The notes: generated from the sequence alone by a model not told the origin. 59,744 nt of DNA from Candidatus Colwellia aromaticivorans (GCF_003333305.1 NZ_QOLD01000065.1:1-59744), one strand, 5' to 3'. Shown: positions 17,490 through 27,452, counted from the first letter of the stretch. Numbers and translations are program-made.

Positions 17490-19049
17490 ATGACAGAACA
17501 AGTAATTAAACAAGTTATTATTGTTGGTGGCGGTACTGCAGGTTGGTTAACCGCAGCAAAATTAGCTAAGCGGTTTAACAGCACAGATCCTTCGGCGATT
17601 CAGGTTACCTTAATTGAATCGCCTGACATCCCTACCATCGGTGTTGGTGAAGGAACTTGGCCAACAATGCGGAAAACGTTAGCCGAGCTTGGTATCAGTG
17701 AGACGGTCTTTCTAAAAAGATGTAATGCGTCATTTAAACAAGCAACTAAATTTGTTAATTGGAAACAAGCACCACAAAACGGCATAAATAATCATTATTA
17801 CCACTTGTTTACTTCTATGTTTGATTCTAATGAGTTCAATTTAGCCCCTTATTGGAATTTAGGGGATATTGGTCAAAACGAAAGTTATGCTGATAGTATT
17901 AGTGTACAAGCAACTATTTGTGAGCTTGGGTTAGCACCAAAACTTATTACCAATAAAGAATTCGAAGGTATTCAAAATTACGCTTATCATTTAGATGCGG
18001 GGTTATTTACAGACTTATTACGTGAACATGCAACGAGTACATTAGGCGTTAAGCATATTTCAGCCAATGTTACCGATGTTAATCTAGATGTTGATGGCTA
18101 TATTGCCTCTATAAATACCGATAAAGCCGGTGTTATTACCGGTGGTTTCTTTGTCGATTGTACTGGTTTTAAAAGCTTGTTAATAGGTGAAGCCTTAGGT
18201 ATTCCTTTTAAAAAGGTTAATGATACCTTGTTAACGGATCATGCACTTGCCATTCAAGTGCCTTATGAAACAGATAATCCCATCATAGCAAGCAGCACTA
18301 TTTCAACAGCACAAGAAGCCGGTTGGACTTGGGACATTGCGTTAGCAAATCGTAGAGGTACTGGCTATGTATATTCATCAGCTCATACCAGCCATGATCG
18401 TGCAGAGCAAATTTTACGTGAGTATATTGGTCCACAAGCAGCGCAATTAGATGCTCGATTGATTAAAATGAATGTAGGTTATCGTGAAAAATTTTGGCAT
18501 AAAAACTGTTTTGCCGTTGGGCTATCGGCCGCATTTGTTGAACCTTTAGAAGCGTCGGCCATTTTTCTTATTGAAGCTTCGGGTAACATGCTATCTGAAC
18601 TATTTCCTCGTGACCGAGCTTCAATGGAACTTGTTGAAAAGCAGGTTAATAAATCGTTTAAGTTTAGATGGAATAAAACTATCGATTTTATAAAAATGCA
18701 TTATTATCTTTCCAAAAGAGACGAACCCTTTTGGCAAGATAATAAAAACCTTAATACGGTACCCGATAGCTTGTTAGAATTATTAGCTCGATGGAAACAT
18801 CAATTAATATCTAATTATGATTTTGACAATGTTTATGAGCCTTTCCCGTTAGACAGCTATCAATATGTACTTTATGGTATGGGGTTTGAACAAGATTTAA
18901 GTTTTAATAAAAGTGCTTTTAACAAACAAGATATAGCAAAACAGCATTATGCAAAGGTAAAAGCCGTGACCGAACAAATAAAAAATCAATTGCCGTCAAA
19001 CCAAGAATTACTAAAAAAAGTCAGTCAATATGGTTTTCATAAACTATAA
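17490..19049 (+). CDS. Tryptophan-halogenase-like flavoprotein 2
   Basis: A 519-residue paralogue of the preceding protein, sharing GGGTAGW near the N-terminus, VGVGEGTWPTMRKTL, FKQATKFVNW with the candidate catalytic lysine, GWTWDIALANRRGTGYVYSS, FVEPLEASAIFL and a nearly identical ending (VSQYGFHKL versus VIQYGFSKL). The canonical proline after WxWxI is replaced in both. The two genes are 11 bp apart and probably arose by tandem duplication followed by divergence. An AGGTG ribosome site overlaps the end of gene 1, supporting co-translation. Confidence 0.85.
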   Translation: MTEQVIKQVIIVGGGTAGWLTAAKLAKRFNSTDPSAIQVTLIESPDIPTIGVGEGTWPTMRKTLAELGISETVFLKRCNASFKQATKFVNWKQAPQNGINNHYYHLFTSMFDSNEFNLAPYWNLGDIGQNESYADSISVQATICELGLAPKLITNKEFEGIQNYAYHLDAGLFTDLLREHATSTLGVKHISANVTDVNLDVDGYIASINTDKAGVITGGFFVDCTGFKSLLIGEALGIPFKKVNDTLLTDHALAIQVPYETDNPIIASSTISTAQEAGWTWDIALANRRGTGYVYSSAHTSHDRAEQILREYIGPQAAQLDARLIKMNVGYREKFWHKNCFAVGLSAAFVEPLEASAIFLIEASGNMLSELFPRDRASMELVEKQVNKSFKFRWNKTIDFIKMHYYLSKRDEPFWQDNKNLNTVPDSLLELLARWKHQLISNYDFDNVYEPFPLDSYQYVLYGMGFEQDLSFNKSAFNKQDIAKQHYAKVKAVTEQIKNQLPSNQELLKKVSQYGFHKL

Positions 19050-19088
19050 AAAATATTAATGTATTAGCAACGAATGGGAGAATTAATA

Positions 19089-19787
19089 GTGGATATTAAA
19101 GCAATAAATAATGGTGCTCATGGCAAGCTTAAAATTAAAAATAATGAAAACTTACAACAAAGTAAAGACAAGCACTTTGCTCCAGTGGTTGTACAAGAGT
19201 TTATAGCAGCAAGCCAAGAGTTTCCGATTGTTTTTATTAAAGATGCGGGCACTGGGCAATTTAAAGCTATTGCGTTATTAGGCCTAAAGCCAGAAGAAAA
19301 CTTATTCTTTAGTGATGATACTTGGCAAGCAGGTTACAAACCTGAAGGTTTAACACTTTATCCTTTTTTACTTCACCAAGATAAAAATAGTGAACATGCT
19401 GTCTTGTGCTTTGATGAAAACTCATTTTTAGTTAATGAAACTGAAGGTCAGGCCTTATTTGATGAGAATGGAGTTCAAAATCAATGGTTAACAGATAAAG
19501 GTGAACGTATTGTTAGTTATATTGAAAAAACTAATTCAACAGAAAACTTTATTAAATTACTTTTAGATAAAGACTTGTTATCCCCACAAACCTTGAATCT
19601 TAACTTAGAAGGTGAAGACGAATATACTATCAATGGCTTGTATGTGATTGACGAGAAAAAACTTAACGCCTTACCTGATGAAGTGTTTAATGAACTAAGA
19701 AAAGTAGGGGCTCTACCTGCTATTTTTGCTTCTTTAATGTCAATGCAACGCATTCATTATTTAGCCCTAAGAAAGTTAACAGATTAA
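19089..19787 (+). CDS. SapC-family protein
   Basis: The product (232 residues from the GTG at 19089) resembles SapC-like proteins (PF07277): FAPVVVQEFIAASQEFPIVF (about 31-50) and WQAGYKPEGLTLYPF (about 78-92) are typical. The GTG start is preferred because GGGAGA lies eight bases before it; the ATG at 19074 overlaps that site and has none of its own. SapC-like genes commonly accompany halogenase-like genes and TonB receptors in this group of bacteria. The biochemical role is not established; the name derives from a Campylobacter surface-layer locus and is probably uninformative here. Confidence 0.8.
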   Translation: MDIKAINNGAHGKLKIKNNENLQQSKDKHFAPVVVQEFIAASQEFPIVFIKDAGTGQFKAIALLGLKPEENLFFSDDTWQAGYKPEGLTLYPFLLHQDKNSEHAVLCFDENSFLVNETEGQALFDENGVQNQWLTDKGERIVSYIEKTNSTENFIKLLLDKDLLSPQTLNLNLEGEDEYTINGLYVIDEKKLNALPDEVFNELRKVGALPAIFASLMSMQRIHYLALRKLTD

Positions 19788-19807
19788 ATTTCCGGATATA
19801 ATGCAAA

Positions 19808-20129
19808 ACGGGTATATACCCGTGACCATTCAAAATACATGTTTCAGTGGGAGAAAAAAACGATTTAGACAAGGCATTGATTGCAGAGAATGGTTGTTCC
19901 ATTCACAAAATCAATAACGACGTATAAATCGTTTTTAGCCCCATCGTAGAAGTGCATGAGCAATCCCATTTTATTGTTGCGTCAAAGAAATAGGGCGCTA
20001 CATGGACGTAGCTTATTAGAGAATGCAGGAGCATATTCTCCTGAATAACCATGATTTAATTGACGCGCCTCAAACTGGAATTGCTCAAGCACTCTGAATC
20101 GAGCATTTTGAATGATTACGGGTATACAT
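19808..20129. repeat. Composite inverted-repeat element between the sapC-like and GH20 genes
   Basis: The ends are 22-bp inverted repeats with two mismatches (TATACCCGTGACCATTCAAAAT at 19815-19836; complement at 20105-20126), and the left end also holds the palindrome ACGGGTATATACCCGT. An inner inverted repeat pairs GTGCATGAGCAAT with ATTGCTCAAGCAC. One internal module (about 19870-19922) matches the family B element at 12571 in the opposite orientation, and another (AATGCAGGAGCATATTCTCC) matches the insertion in family A copy 1. No ORF. It fills the whole gap of about 360 bp ahead of the GH20 gene. Confidence 0.8.
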
Positions 20130-20150
20130 TAACAAGATAGGGTTGTAAAG

Positions 20151-22859
20151 ATGAATTATAAGCTATCAGCCTTGCTGATACCTGCATTAATGCTAACAAG
20201 TAGCTTGGTATTGCTTGGTTGTGAACAGGTAACTAATAAACCAAATTTGACAGAGCTTAATAAATCTAAAGGCATTGATACAGTAACGCTACATACAGCG
20301 TCACAAGAACATATCGATGCCATTGCCCAAGATTTAGCTATTAATTATCGCCTTGTTAGTAATGTAGCAACAGCTAAATGTGCTCAAAGCATTGCCAACG
20401 GTGCTTGTTTTGAAGTTGAGCTCAGCTTTACTGCCAATAAAGCAATTAAAGCAAAGGATTGGACTATTCATTTTAGCCAAATTTCACCTATACAATCATT
20501 TGAAAGTGAAGAGCTTGACGTTAAGCATTTAAATGGTGACTTGCATGTTATTTCCTTAAATGATGCCTATTCAGGTTTTAAGCAAGGGGAAACTAAGACG
20601 TTACTATTTCGCGCAAACTTTTGGATGTTATCGCAAACGGATGCTTTGCCCAATTATTTAGTTGGTGCCCCGAATTTGCAAACCCAAGTAATTGAAAGCA
20701 CTAAAACTCACATTGATGCCGATTCAGGCTTGGAGCAGCTGCCTTTTGTTGTGCCATTTACTGATGAGGTAACTCAATTTAAACGCAGTGCTGATGATAA
20801 AACCCAGTGGCTAAATAGTAAAAGTTTATTCCAACGTAATCTTAAATTATCTGAATTAGCACAAATTTCAGATCATGCGGTTGCTAGTGCCATTATACCG
20901 ACACCTAAAGCGGTTATCGTTGATGAGAACTATGCTGTTGTTGATGTTAGTAACGGTTTTCATATTGATTTTGGTAATGTTGATCAAGATACAGTTGCCG
21001 CTGCTTTAGCTCGCTTGAATTTATTAGGTCTTAAAAATTCGGTCAAAAACAAGCAAGGTTTAGCGCTTAAGTTGCAGATTAAGGCTGATAGTAACAAAGT
21101 GATTGGCAGCTATTCTTTAGCCATTGACGCCCAAAGTATAGATGTTGTTGGTGTTGATGCGAATGGCGTTTTTAATGGTTTACAGTCATTGGCAAGTTTA
21201 ACAACGCTAAATACTAATACTCTTCCGGTTCTAGTCGTTGAAGATGAGCCACATTATGCTTTTCGTGGCATGTTAGTGGACGTTGCCCGCAATTTTCATT
21301 CAAAAGAATTTATATTAAAATTACTTGATCAAATGGCCGCTTATAAATTAAATAAGTTACATTTACATTTAGGCGATGATGAAGGTTGGCGACTAGAAAT
21401 TCCAAGCCTGCCAGAGTTAACCGAACTTAGCAGTAAACGCTGTTTTGATATCCAAGAGCAAACGTGTTTAATTTCACAATTGGGTGCAGGCATAGATACT
21501 ACTTCATCAGTAAATGGCTATTACTCAGTTAGTGATTATCAAGAAATTTTACGTGCAGCGAGTGCTCGTTATATTCAAGTTATCCCCTCTTTAGATATGC
21601 CAGGTCATTCAAGATCTTCAATTAAGGCGATGCAAGCTCGTTATAATAAATACAAAGCGCTTGAAGATGATGCCAAAGCAACAGAGTTTCTTCTGAATGA
21701 TTTTGACGATAAAACTATCTATTCATCGGTGCAATTTTATCATGACAATACGATTAATGTTTGTATGGAATCGTCGTACGCTTTTGTAAAAGAAGTCATG
21801 ACTCAAGTAAAAAAAATTCATCATGATGCTGGTCAGCCATTAACTCGCTATCATATTGGTGCAGATGAAACAGCGGGCGCTTGGGTTGAATCACCTATTT
21901 GTAGAGAGTTTGTCGCTAATAATAGTTATGGCGTTACAGATATAAGTCAAGTAGGGGTATATTTTATTGAACGAGTGGCCAATATTTTGTCAGATTTAGA
22001 TATTGAAACCGCTGGGTGGAGTGATGGTATGGAGCACACACGTAAAGACAATATGCCTGCTATTGTTCAAGCTAACGCATGGGATGTTCTTTTTTGGGAT
22101 GGACATGACAAGGTACATGGCTTAGCAAATCGCGATTGGCAAGTGGTTGTTTCATCGCCAGATGTACTCTATTTTGATTTTCCTTATGAAGCTGACCCAA
22201 AGGAACACGGCTATTATTGGGCATCTCGTCATACAAATACAGAGAAAATATTTCAGTTTATGCCTGATAATTTACCTGTACATGCTGAGTTTTGGTTAGA
22301 TAGGCAAGATAACCCATATATCGCTGATGATACGAAAACGCCGCTAGCTAAAGGACAAACTTTTTTAGGTATTCAAGGACAGCTTTGGAGTGAAAATACT
22401 CGCAGCGATGAAATGGCTGAATATAAAGTGTTTCCACGATTATTAGCGTTAGCAGAGCGCGCATGGCACATACCTAAGTGGGCTGTTCCTTATAATTACC
22501 AAGGTGCAAAATACAGTCAAAAAAGCCAAGTTTTTACTGCAGATATGCAAAATAAACGTGATGACAATTGGCATTCATTTGCTAATACTTTGGGACAAAA
22601 AGAATTTGTTAAATTAGAGTTGTCAGGTGTTGATTATCGCTTACCTACAGTAGGGGCGGTTATTGATAAAGGGGTATTAAAAGCTAATATTGCTTTTCCA
22701 GGACTTGGTATTGAATATCAATTATCAGGTACTAACAGTGAAGTACAAGCATGGCAGGTATACAGCGAACCAGTTAAGGTACATACGGCAGTGAAAGTAC
22801 GTAGTCGTTCAGTAAATGGAACAAGAACAGGGCGTGTTACTTCGGTGTTTTTACATTAA
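20151..22859 (+). CDS. GH20 beta-N-acetylhexosaminidase (chitobiase), lipoprotein
   Basis: The 902-residue enzyme would release GlcNAc from the non-reducing end of chitin oligosaccharides. A lipoprotein signal ends in LLGC (C24), so it is probably anchored in the periplasm or on the outer membrane. Domain order is a carbohydrate-binding-like N-domain (about 45-190), the GH20b domain (about 225-370), the catalytic barrel (about 372-800, with LHLHLGDDEGWRLEIPSLPE and HIGADETAGAW holding the D572-E573 catalytic pair) and a C-terminal CHB_HEX_C-type domain. The length fits the four-domain chitobiase group. It follows the composite repeat element and belongs to the nag locus. Confidence 0.93.
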   Translation: MNYKLSALLIPALMLTSSLVLLGCEQVTNKPNLTELNKSKGIDTVTLHTASQEHIDAIAQDLAINYRLVSNVATAKCAQSIANGACFEVELSFTANKAIKAKDWTIHFSQISPIQSFESEELDVKHLNGDLHVISLNDAYSGFKQGETKTLLFRANFWMLSQTDALPNYLVGAPNLQTQVIESTKTHIDADSGLEQLPFVVPFTDEVTQFKRSADDKTQWLNSKSLFQRNLKLSELAQISDHAVASAIIPTPKAVIVDENYAVVDVSNGFHIDFGNVDQDTVAAALARLNLLGLKNSVKNKQGLALKLQIKADSNKVIGSYSLAIDAQSIDVVGVDANGVFNGLQSLASLTTLNTNTLPVLVVEDEPHYAFRGMLVDVARNFHSKEFILKLLDQMAAYKLNKLHLHLGDDEGWRLEIPSLPELTELSSKRCFDIQEQTCLISQLGAGIDTTSSVNGYYSVSDYQEILRAASARYIQVIPSLDMPGHSRSSIKAMQARYNKYKALEDDAKATEFLLNDFDDKTIYSSVQFYHDNTINVCMESSYAFVKEVMTQVKKIHHDAGQPLTRYHIGADETAGAWVESPICREFVANNSYGVTDISQVGVYFIERVANILSDLDIETAGWSDGMEHTRKDNMPAIVQANAWDVLFWDGHDKVHGLANRDWQVVVSSPDVLYFDFPYEADPKEHGYYWASRHTNTEKIFQFMPDNLPVHAEFWLDRQDNPYIADDTKTPLAKGQTFLGIQGQLWSENTRSDEMAEYKVFPRLLALAERAWHIPKWAVPYNYQGAKYSQKSQVFTADMQNKRDDNWHSFANTLGQKEFVKLELSGVDYRLPTVGAVIDKGVLKANIAFPGLGIEYQLSGTNSEVQAWQVYSEPVKVHTAVKVRSRSVNGTRTGRVTSVFLH

Positions 22860-22950
22860 TATTAGGCTGGTTTAATATGTAAAATCAGCAGGTTACTCTT
22901 ATCTAACAATAGAAATAAACATTAATATTGAAAAAAAAACAAAAATAAAA

Positions 22951-22964
22951 TGACAACGCTGTCA
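22951..22964. promoter_or_regulatory. Predicted NagR operator before nagK-nagA-nagP
   Basis: The palindrome TGACAACGCTGTCA is identical to the second operator before the TonB receptor. It lies 127 bp before nagK and should control the nagK-nagA pair and possibly nagP. Confidence 0.87.
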
Positions 22965-23090
22965 TTTATGGTTAAGATGAAAACAATGAAAATTTGATTG
23001 AATGCTTTTTTACATTGCCAAGTAAACAAAAATAGTTTACAAAGTGCAAAAATAAGATATTAAACAATTAATAAGAATTTTGAGGCTAGT

Positions 23091-23999
23091 ATGTTCACAA
23101 GTAGTGACAATAACAAAAAGTTATTTTTAGGTATAGATGGTGGTGGAAGTAAATGTAAAGCTATCGTGATGAATGAAAATAATGAAATTTTGGGTACGGG
23201 AGTCTCTGGCCCAGGAAATCCATTACATGGCTTTGAACAAGCAACTAACTCAATAACTGAATCAGCGCTGTTAGCATTAAAAGATGCGGGTTTAGCGCAT
23301 ATAGAATTAAGCGAACTTATTGCTGGCGTTGGTTTAGCAGGTGTTAATTTACCTGTGCTATTTGAACAAATGCAAGCATGGCAGCATCCGTTTAAACAAA
23401 TGTTTTTAGCGACAGATTTACTTATTGCTTGTTTGGGTGCTCACCAAGGCAGTGATGGTGCTGTAATGATATCTGGTACAGGTTCATGTGGGTTTGCTAG
23501 CATTGATGAGCAATATTATATGTTAGGGGCTCATGGGTTTCCTCATGGAGATAAAGGTAGTGGCGCGTGGTTTGGTTTGCAAGCCGCTAAGCAAGTTTTA
23601 TTGGCCATTGATGGCATTGTTGCACCGACAATAATGACAGAAGTATTATTGAAAAAATTAGGCTGTCATAATGACACTGAATTAGTTGAAACTATTGCTG
23701 GCAAAGCGGCTACTTATTATGCACAACTTGCTAATTTAGTTTTTGATGCGGCTGAGCAGGGTGACAAAGTTGCACTTGAGATAGTTGCTGAAGGCGCTGA
23801 ATATATCAATAGTATTGCTCTAGCACTAATAGCCAAAAAGCCACCGCGAATTTCAATGATTGGTGGCTTAACAATACGTCTTAAACCTTGGCTTAGCAAA
23901 GATATTCAACAACAATTATCAGAGCCATTAAGCCCTCCTGAAGTGGGTTCCGTATTATTTGCAAGAAAAGAAGCGGCTAAAATACAGCCAGTAAGTTAG
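23091..23999 (+). CDS. nagK: N-acetylglucosamine kinase (BadF/BcrA ATPase family)
   Basis: A 302-residue ASKHA-fold kinase with the phosphate-1 motif LGIDGGGSKCKAIV (about 13-26), the second phosphate loop MISGTGSCGFA (about 126-136) and an HGFPHGDKGSGAWFG segment (about 149-163). It is the BcrA/BadF-type GlcNAc kinase found in Shewanella and eukaryotes rather than the ROK type of E. coli, and would phosphorylate imported GlcNAc to GlcNAc-6-P. A GAGG ribosome site precedes the ATG and a NagR operator lies upstream. nagA starts 8 bp after its stop, so the two form an operon. Confidence 0.92.
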   Translation: MFTSSDNNKKLFLGIDGGGSKCKAIVMNENNEILGTGVSGPGNPLHGFEQATNSITESALLALKDAGLAHIELSELIAGVGLAGVNLPVLFEQMQAWQHPFKQMFLATDLLIACLGAHQGSDGAVMISGTGSCGFASIDEQYYMLGAHGFPHGDKGSGAWFGLQAAKQVLLAIDGIVAPTIMTEVLLKKLGCHNDTELVETIAGKAATYYAQLANLVFDAAEQGDKVALEIVAEGAEYINSIALALIAKKPPRISMIGGLTIRLKPWLSKDIQQQLSEPLSPPEVGSVLFARKEAAKIQPVS

Positions 24000-24007
24000 G
24001 AAAAATA

Positions 24008-25138
24008 ATGACGCAACTACGCCTACACGCCAAAAGATTATTTGATGGTCAGAATTTTTTCGATAATCATGTACTCACCATTAATGATGGAAAAATCAGC
24101 GCGATTGATCTAGACACAAGTAATGTTGATGTCGTTATTGCAGGACTCATTGTTCCAGGCTTTATTGATTTACAGGTTAATGGTGGCGGTGGTGCTTTAT
24201 TTAATGACACCCCTTCATTAGATAAACTCAAAACCATCATTGCTGCTCATGCCAAATTTGGCACTACAGCTATGATGCCAACTTTGATTACTGACAAAAT
24301 AGAAGTAATGGCGCAAGCCGCTGATGCTATGGCTGAGGCGATTAAAGAAAAAGTGCCCGGCATCTTAGGTATTCACTTTGAAGGACCACATTTATCATTA
24401 GCTAAAAAAGGCACTCATTGCGCTGAGCTGATTCGTCCCATATCAGAAGCTGAATGGCAAGTGCTTTCACGTAAAGATATTGGTCAAGTGATGATAACTT
24501 TAGCGCCAGAGACTGTTTCAGCCAAAGATATCAAACGTATGGTCGAATTAGATATTAAGGTATGTTTGGGCCACACTAATGCCGATTTTAAAACCGCGCA
24601 AAAAGCGGTTGATGCAGGTGCTAGTGGTTTTACTCATTTATTTAATGCTATGTCACCATTGCAAGGTCGAGAGCCGGGTGTAGTGGGTTGCGCGTTACTT
24701 AATGATAATACTCAAGCTGGATTAATCGTTGATGGTCATCATGTTGATTATGCTAGCTGTCAGTTAGCTATCAAAGCAAAACCTGCGGGTGGAATATTTT
24801 TAGTGACAGATGCAATGCCACCTGTAGGCACTGATATAAAGGAGTTTCCTTTGTATGATAAAACCGTTTATGTAGAAAATGGCAAGTTAACTTCGACTAC
24901 GGGTGAATTAGCCGGCTCTTCATTAGATATGGCAACTGCGGTTAAAAATACTCACCTTGAGTTGAACGTTCCATTAGATGAAGCGTTGCGAATGGCAAGC
25001 TTATATCCCGCACGATACCTTTATCAACAACAAAATGTGCTTCGAGGTCAGTTAAAGGTTGGTCAATATGCTGACTTAGTGGTTTTAAATGATGATTTTT
25101 CAGTAAATGAAACCTGGATATCAGGTCGAAAAGTTTAA
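24008..25138 (+). CDS. nagA: N-acetylglucosamine-6-phosphate deacetylase
   Basis: NagA removes acetate from GlcNAc-6-P to give glucosamine-6-P, the NagB substrate. The 376-residue amidohydrolase shows the family motifs PGFIDLQVNGGGG (about 49-61), GIHFEGPHLS with the metal-binding glutamate (about 121-130), LGHTNADF (about 187-194), FTHLFNAMSPLQGREPG (about 208-224) and LVTDAMPPVG with the catalytic aspartate (about 264-273). The length fits E. coli NagA (382). It directly follows nagK with TAGGA as ribosome site. Confidence 0.95.
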   Translation: MTQLRLHAKRLFDGQNFFDNHVLTINDGKISAIDLDTSNVDVVIAGLIVPGFIDLQVNGGGGALFNDTPSLDKLKTIIAAHAKFGTTAMMPTLITDKIEVMAQAADAMAEAIKEKVPGILGIHFEGPHLSLAKKGTHCAELIRPISEAEWQVLSRKDIGQVMITLAPETVSAKDIKRMVELDIKVCLGHTNADFKTAQKAVDAGASGFTHLFNAMSPLQGREPGVVGCALLNDNTQAGLIVDGHHVDYASCQLAIKAKPAGGIFLVTDAMPPVGTDIKEFPLYDKTVYVENGKLTSTTGELAGSSLDMATAVKNTHLELNVPLDEALRMASLYPARYLYQQQNVLRGQLKVGQYADLVVLNDDFSVNETWISGRKV

Positions 25139-25215
25139 GAGTAAAGTCAAAAATAAATAATCGTAACTAAATAATTATAATAATAAATAAATTAACGCAA
25201 CTTAAAGAGGAATTT

Positions 25216-26514
25216 ATGGAAATGTCGATAGCCAAAGAAAAACAGCAAAGTAATGCAGTACCTATGATCATTGTTGCAGGTCTATTTTTTATTTTAGGTT
25301 TTGCAACGTGGCTTAATGGCTCGTTAATGCCTTATTTAAAACAAATTTTACAACTGACTCCATTTGAAGCTTCTTTAATCATATTTTCATTCTATATAGC
25401 GGTCACTTTTACTGCTTTGCCCTCTGCTATTGTTATTCGTAAAGTGGGTTATAAAAATAGTATGGCTTTGGGCATGGGTACTATGATGGTTGCGGGATTA
25501 CTATTTATTCCGGCAGCAAAAACTCAAATATTTCCATTGTTTTTATTAGCACAGTTGGTGATGGGTACAGGGCAAACACTCTTACAAACAGCGGTTAATC
25601 CTTATGTAGTTCGTATTGGACCAGAAGAATCTGCTGCGGCTCGTATTTCTGTTATGGGTATATTGAATAAAGGTGCAGGTGTTGTTGCACCCGTTGTATT
25701 TACAGCGTTAATTCTGAGTAACTTTACTGACACTGTTGGTACAGAGCTAACGCCAATTCAAATTGATGCTATGGCAAATTCATTGATATTACCTTACTTA
25801 GGTATGGCTATTTTTATCGGCTTGCTCGCTTTTGCTGTGAAAAAATCACCTTTGCCAGAATTAGCAAGTGAAGCCGATGGTGAAGGGGATAATACTGGCC
25901 ACCTAAAAGAAACATTAGCGCACCCAAATTTAATTTTGGGTGTTGTTGCTCTTTTTTTCTATGTGGCAGCCGAAGTTATTGCCGGGGATACTATAGGTAC
26001 CTTTGCATTATCACTAGGCGTTGAAAATTATACTATGATGACGTCATACACTATGGTGTGTATGGTTGCCGGCTATATTTTAGGTATTGCTCTTATCCCA
26101 CGTATTATTTCTCAACAAAAAGCGTTGATGGTTTCTGCCGTAATAGGATTATTGTTAACGGCTGGCATTGTGTTTGGTGATAATAATTCATTTGCAATTG
26201 CAGATACTCTTTTAGGTGGTTTGAAATTACCCGATACTCTAGTGTTGATAGCTTTCTTAGGTTTTGCTAATGCGATTGTATGGCCTGCTGTTTTTCCATT
26301 GGCTTTATCTGGCATGGGTAAATTAACTAGTATTGGCTCAGCATTATTAGTTATGGGTATTTCTGGTGGTGCTTTTGGACCATTATTCTGGAGTATTACT
26401 TCTACATCTACCCAAATGGGTGAGCAGGGTGGATACTTAGTCTTATTTCCATGTTATTTATTTATTCTTTTCTATGCTGTTAAAGGCTGTAAAATGAGAG
26501 CATGGCGTTTGTAA
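25216..26514 (+). CDS. nagP: GlcNAc permease, MFS family (NagP type)
   Basis: The 432-residue protein has about twelve membrane segments and belongs to the FucP-like sugar:H+ symporter branch of the major facilitator superfamily. It has the NPYVVRIGPEESAAARIS segment (about 125-142) and two halves separated by a cytoplasmic loop (about 213-234). In Shewanella and relatives this permease, NagP, carries GlcNAc into the cell for NagK, and its position after nagK-nagA supports the same role. An AGAGGAA ribosome site is present. The gap of 77 bp after nagA contains no clear terminator, so co-transcription is plausible. Confidence 0.92.
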   Translation: MEMSIAKEKQQSNAVPMIIVAGLFFILGFATWLNGSLMPYLKQILQLTPFEASLIIFSFYIAVTFTALPSAIVIRKVGYKNSMALGMGTMMVAGLLFIPAAKTQIFPLFLLAQLVMGTGQTLLQTAVNPYVVRIGPEESAAARISVMGILNKGAGVVAPVVFTALILSNFTDTVGTELTPIQIDAMANSLILPYLGMAIFIGLLAFAVKKSPLPELASEADGEGDNTGHLKETLAHPNLILGVVALFFYVAAEVIAGDTIGTFALSLGVENYTMMTSYTMVCMVAGYILGIALIPRIISQQKALMVSAVIGLLLTAGIVFGDNNSFAIADTLLGGLKLPDTLVLIAFLGFANAIVWPAVFPLALSGMGKLTSIGSALLVMGISGGAFGPLFWSITSTSTQMGEQGGYLVLFPCYLFILFYAVKGCKMRAWRL

Positions 26515-27452
26515 GTAGCTAACGGCATATAATATTTTTTGTGTTTAGCAGAGCGGAGAAAATTTACGGAGCTTGCCCCTGTATCGGATGAGGCACAGTG
26601 CTAAATGTAAAGTATCAAATTAACATTTAGTGCTTCATCAATAATTATTTGCAGTTAAAGTATTTCCATCTACAGGGGATGCTTATTCAAGCGTCTTAGT
26701 TGGTTAAATGCTTGTTTTTCAGACTTCTGTAAGTGTTCAAAGCTTAAGGGGATTGCATTAAAAACAGCTTGACACAGATCCCCATATTTAATCTATTACT
26801 TCGCTTTAAGCAAAGTAAAATGACCAAACAGAAGCCAACACTTATCGAACATTTCAACTGTTGTTGTACTAACTGTTTATAGTGACTTGGGTCAAGTGGT
26901 TTTTTAGCCGCTATTGATAGAATTATTGCTTACGTACATAACGCCCGTTTAATAAACAAAAAAAGTTTGTTAAACAGTCCGCTATATCAGACGATTATAG
27001 ACCATGAAACAGATATAGATCAGAGTAAACATCAAAATTTTCATTTGATTTCCCTACAGCCCATTAAAAATAAGGGGTTTAGTTTTCCATAATTCTAAAA
27101 TCACTAAATTGTTAAAATTAAAAACACTGAACTTTTCAGATGTTAATATAGTAGAGCCTTGTTTCTATTGACCTACAGCTAAATCAAATTAGATAAACAT
27201 CTTCTGCTCAATGTCTGATTTACTTTAGGGCTTATCTTGTGAGGGAGTTATAGTTGTTAGTATAACCATTATAAACAATAACGACTGTTTTTAGCTAAAA
27301 ACGTAATATAGTAAACAGACCATAGTACCCACTTATGATCGAGATTTTTTATATCCATTTTTAAATTAAGCCAAATCGTAGCAATACATTGCATAAGCAT
27401 GCAGCGCACTTTATATTCGACACCATAAATATATTCTTCATCGAGTGAACTT
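26515..27452. other. Long non-coding gap after nagP
   Basis: No intact gene is seen in this 940-bp stretch. A short minus-strand frame (about 26692-26816) reads CQAVFNAIPLSFEHLQKSEK and ends at a stop; its composition looks protein-like, so it may be a gene remnant, but I cannot name it. A perfect 16-bp palindrome, GTTTTTAGCTAAAAAC, lies at 27287-27302 and an imperfect hairpin (GTTTAATAAAC with GTTTGTTAAAC) near 26947-26975. No clear terminator for nagP is visible. Confidence 0.5.
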
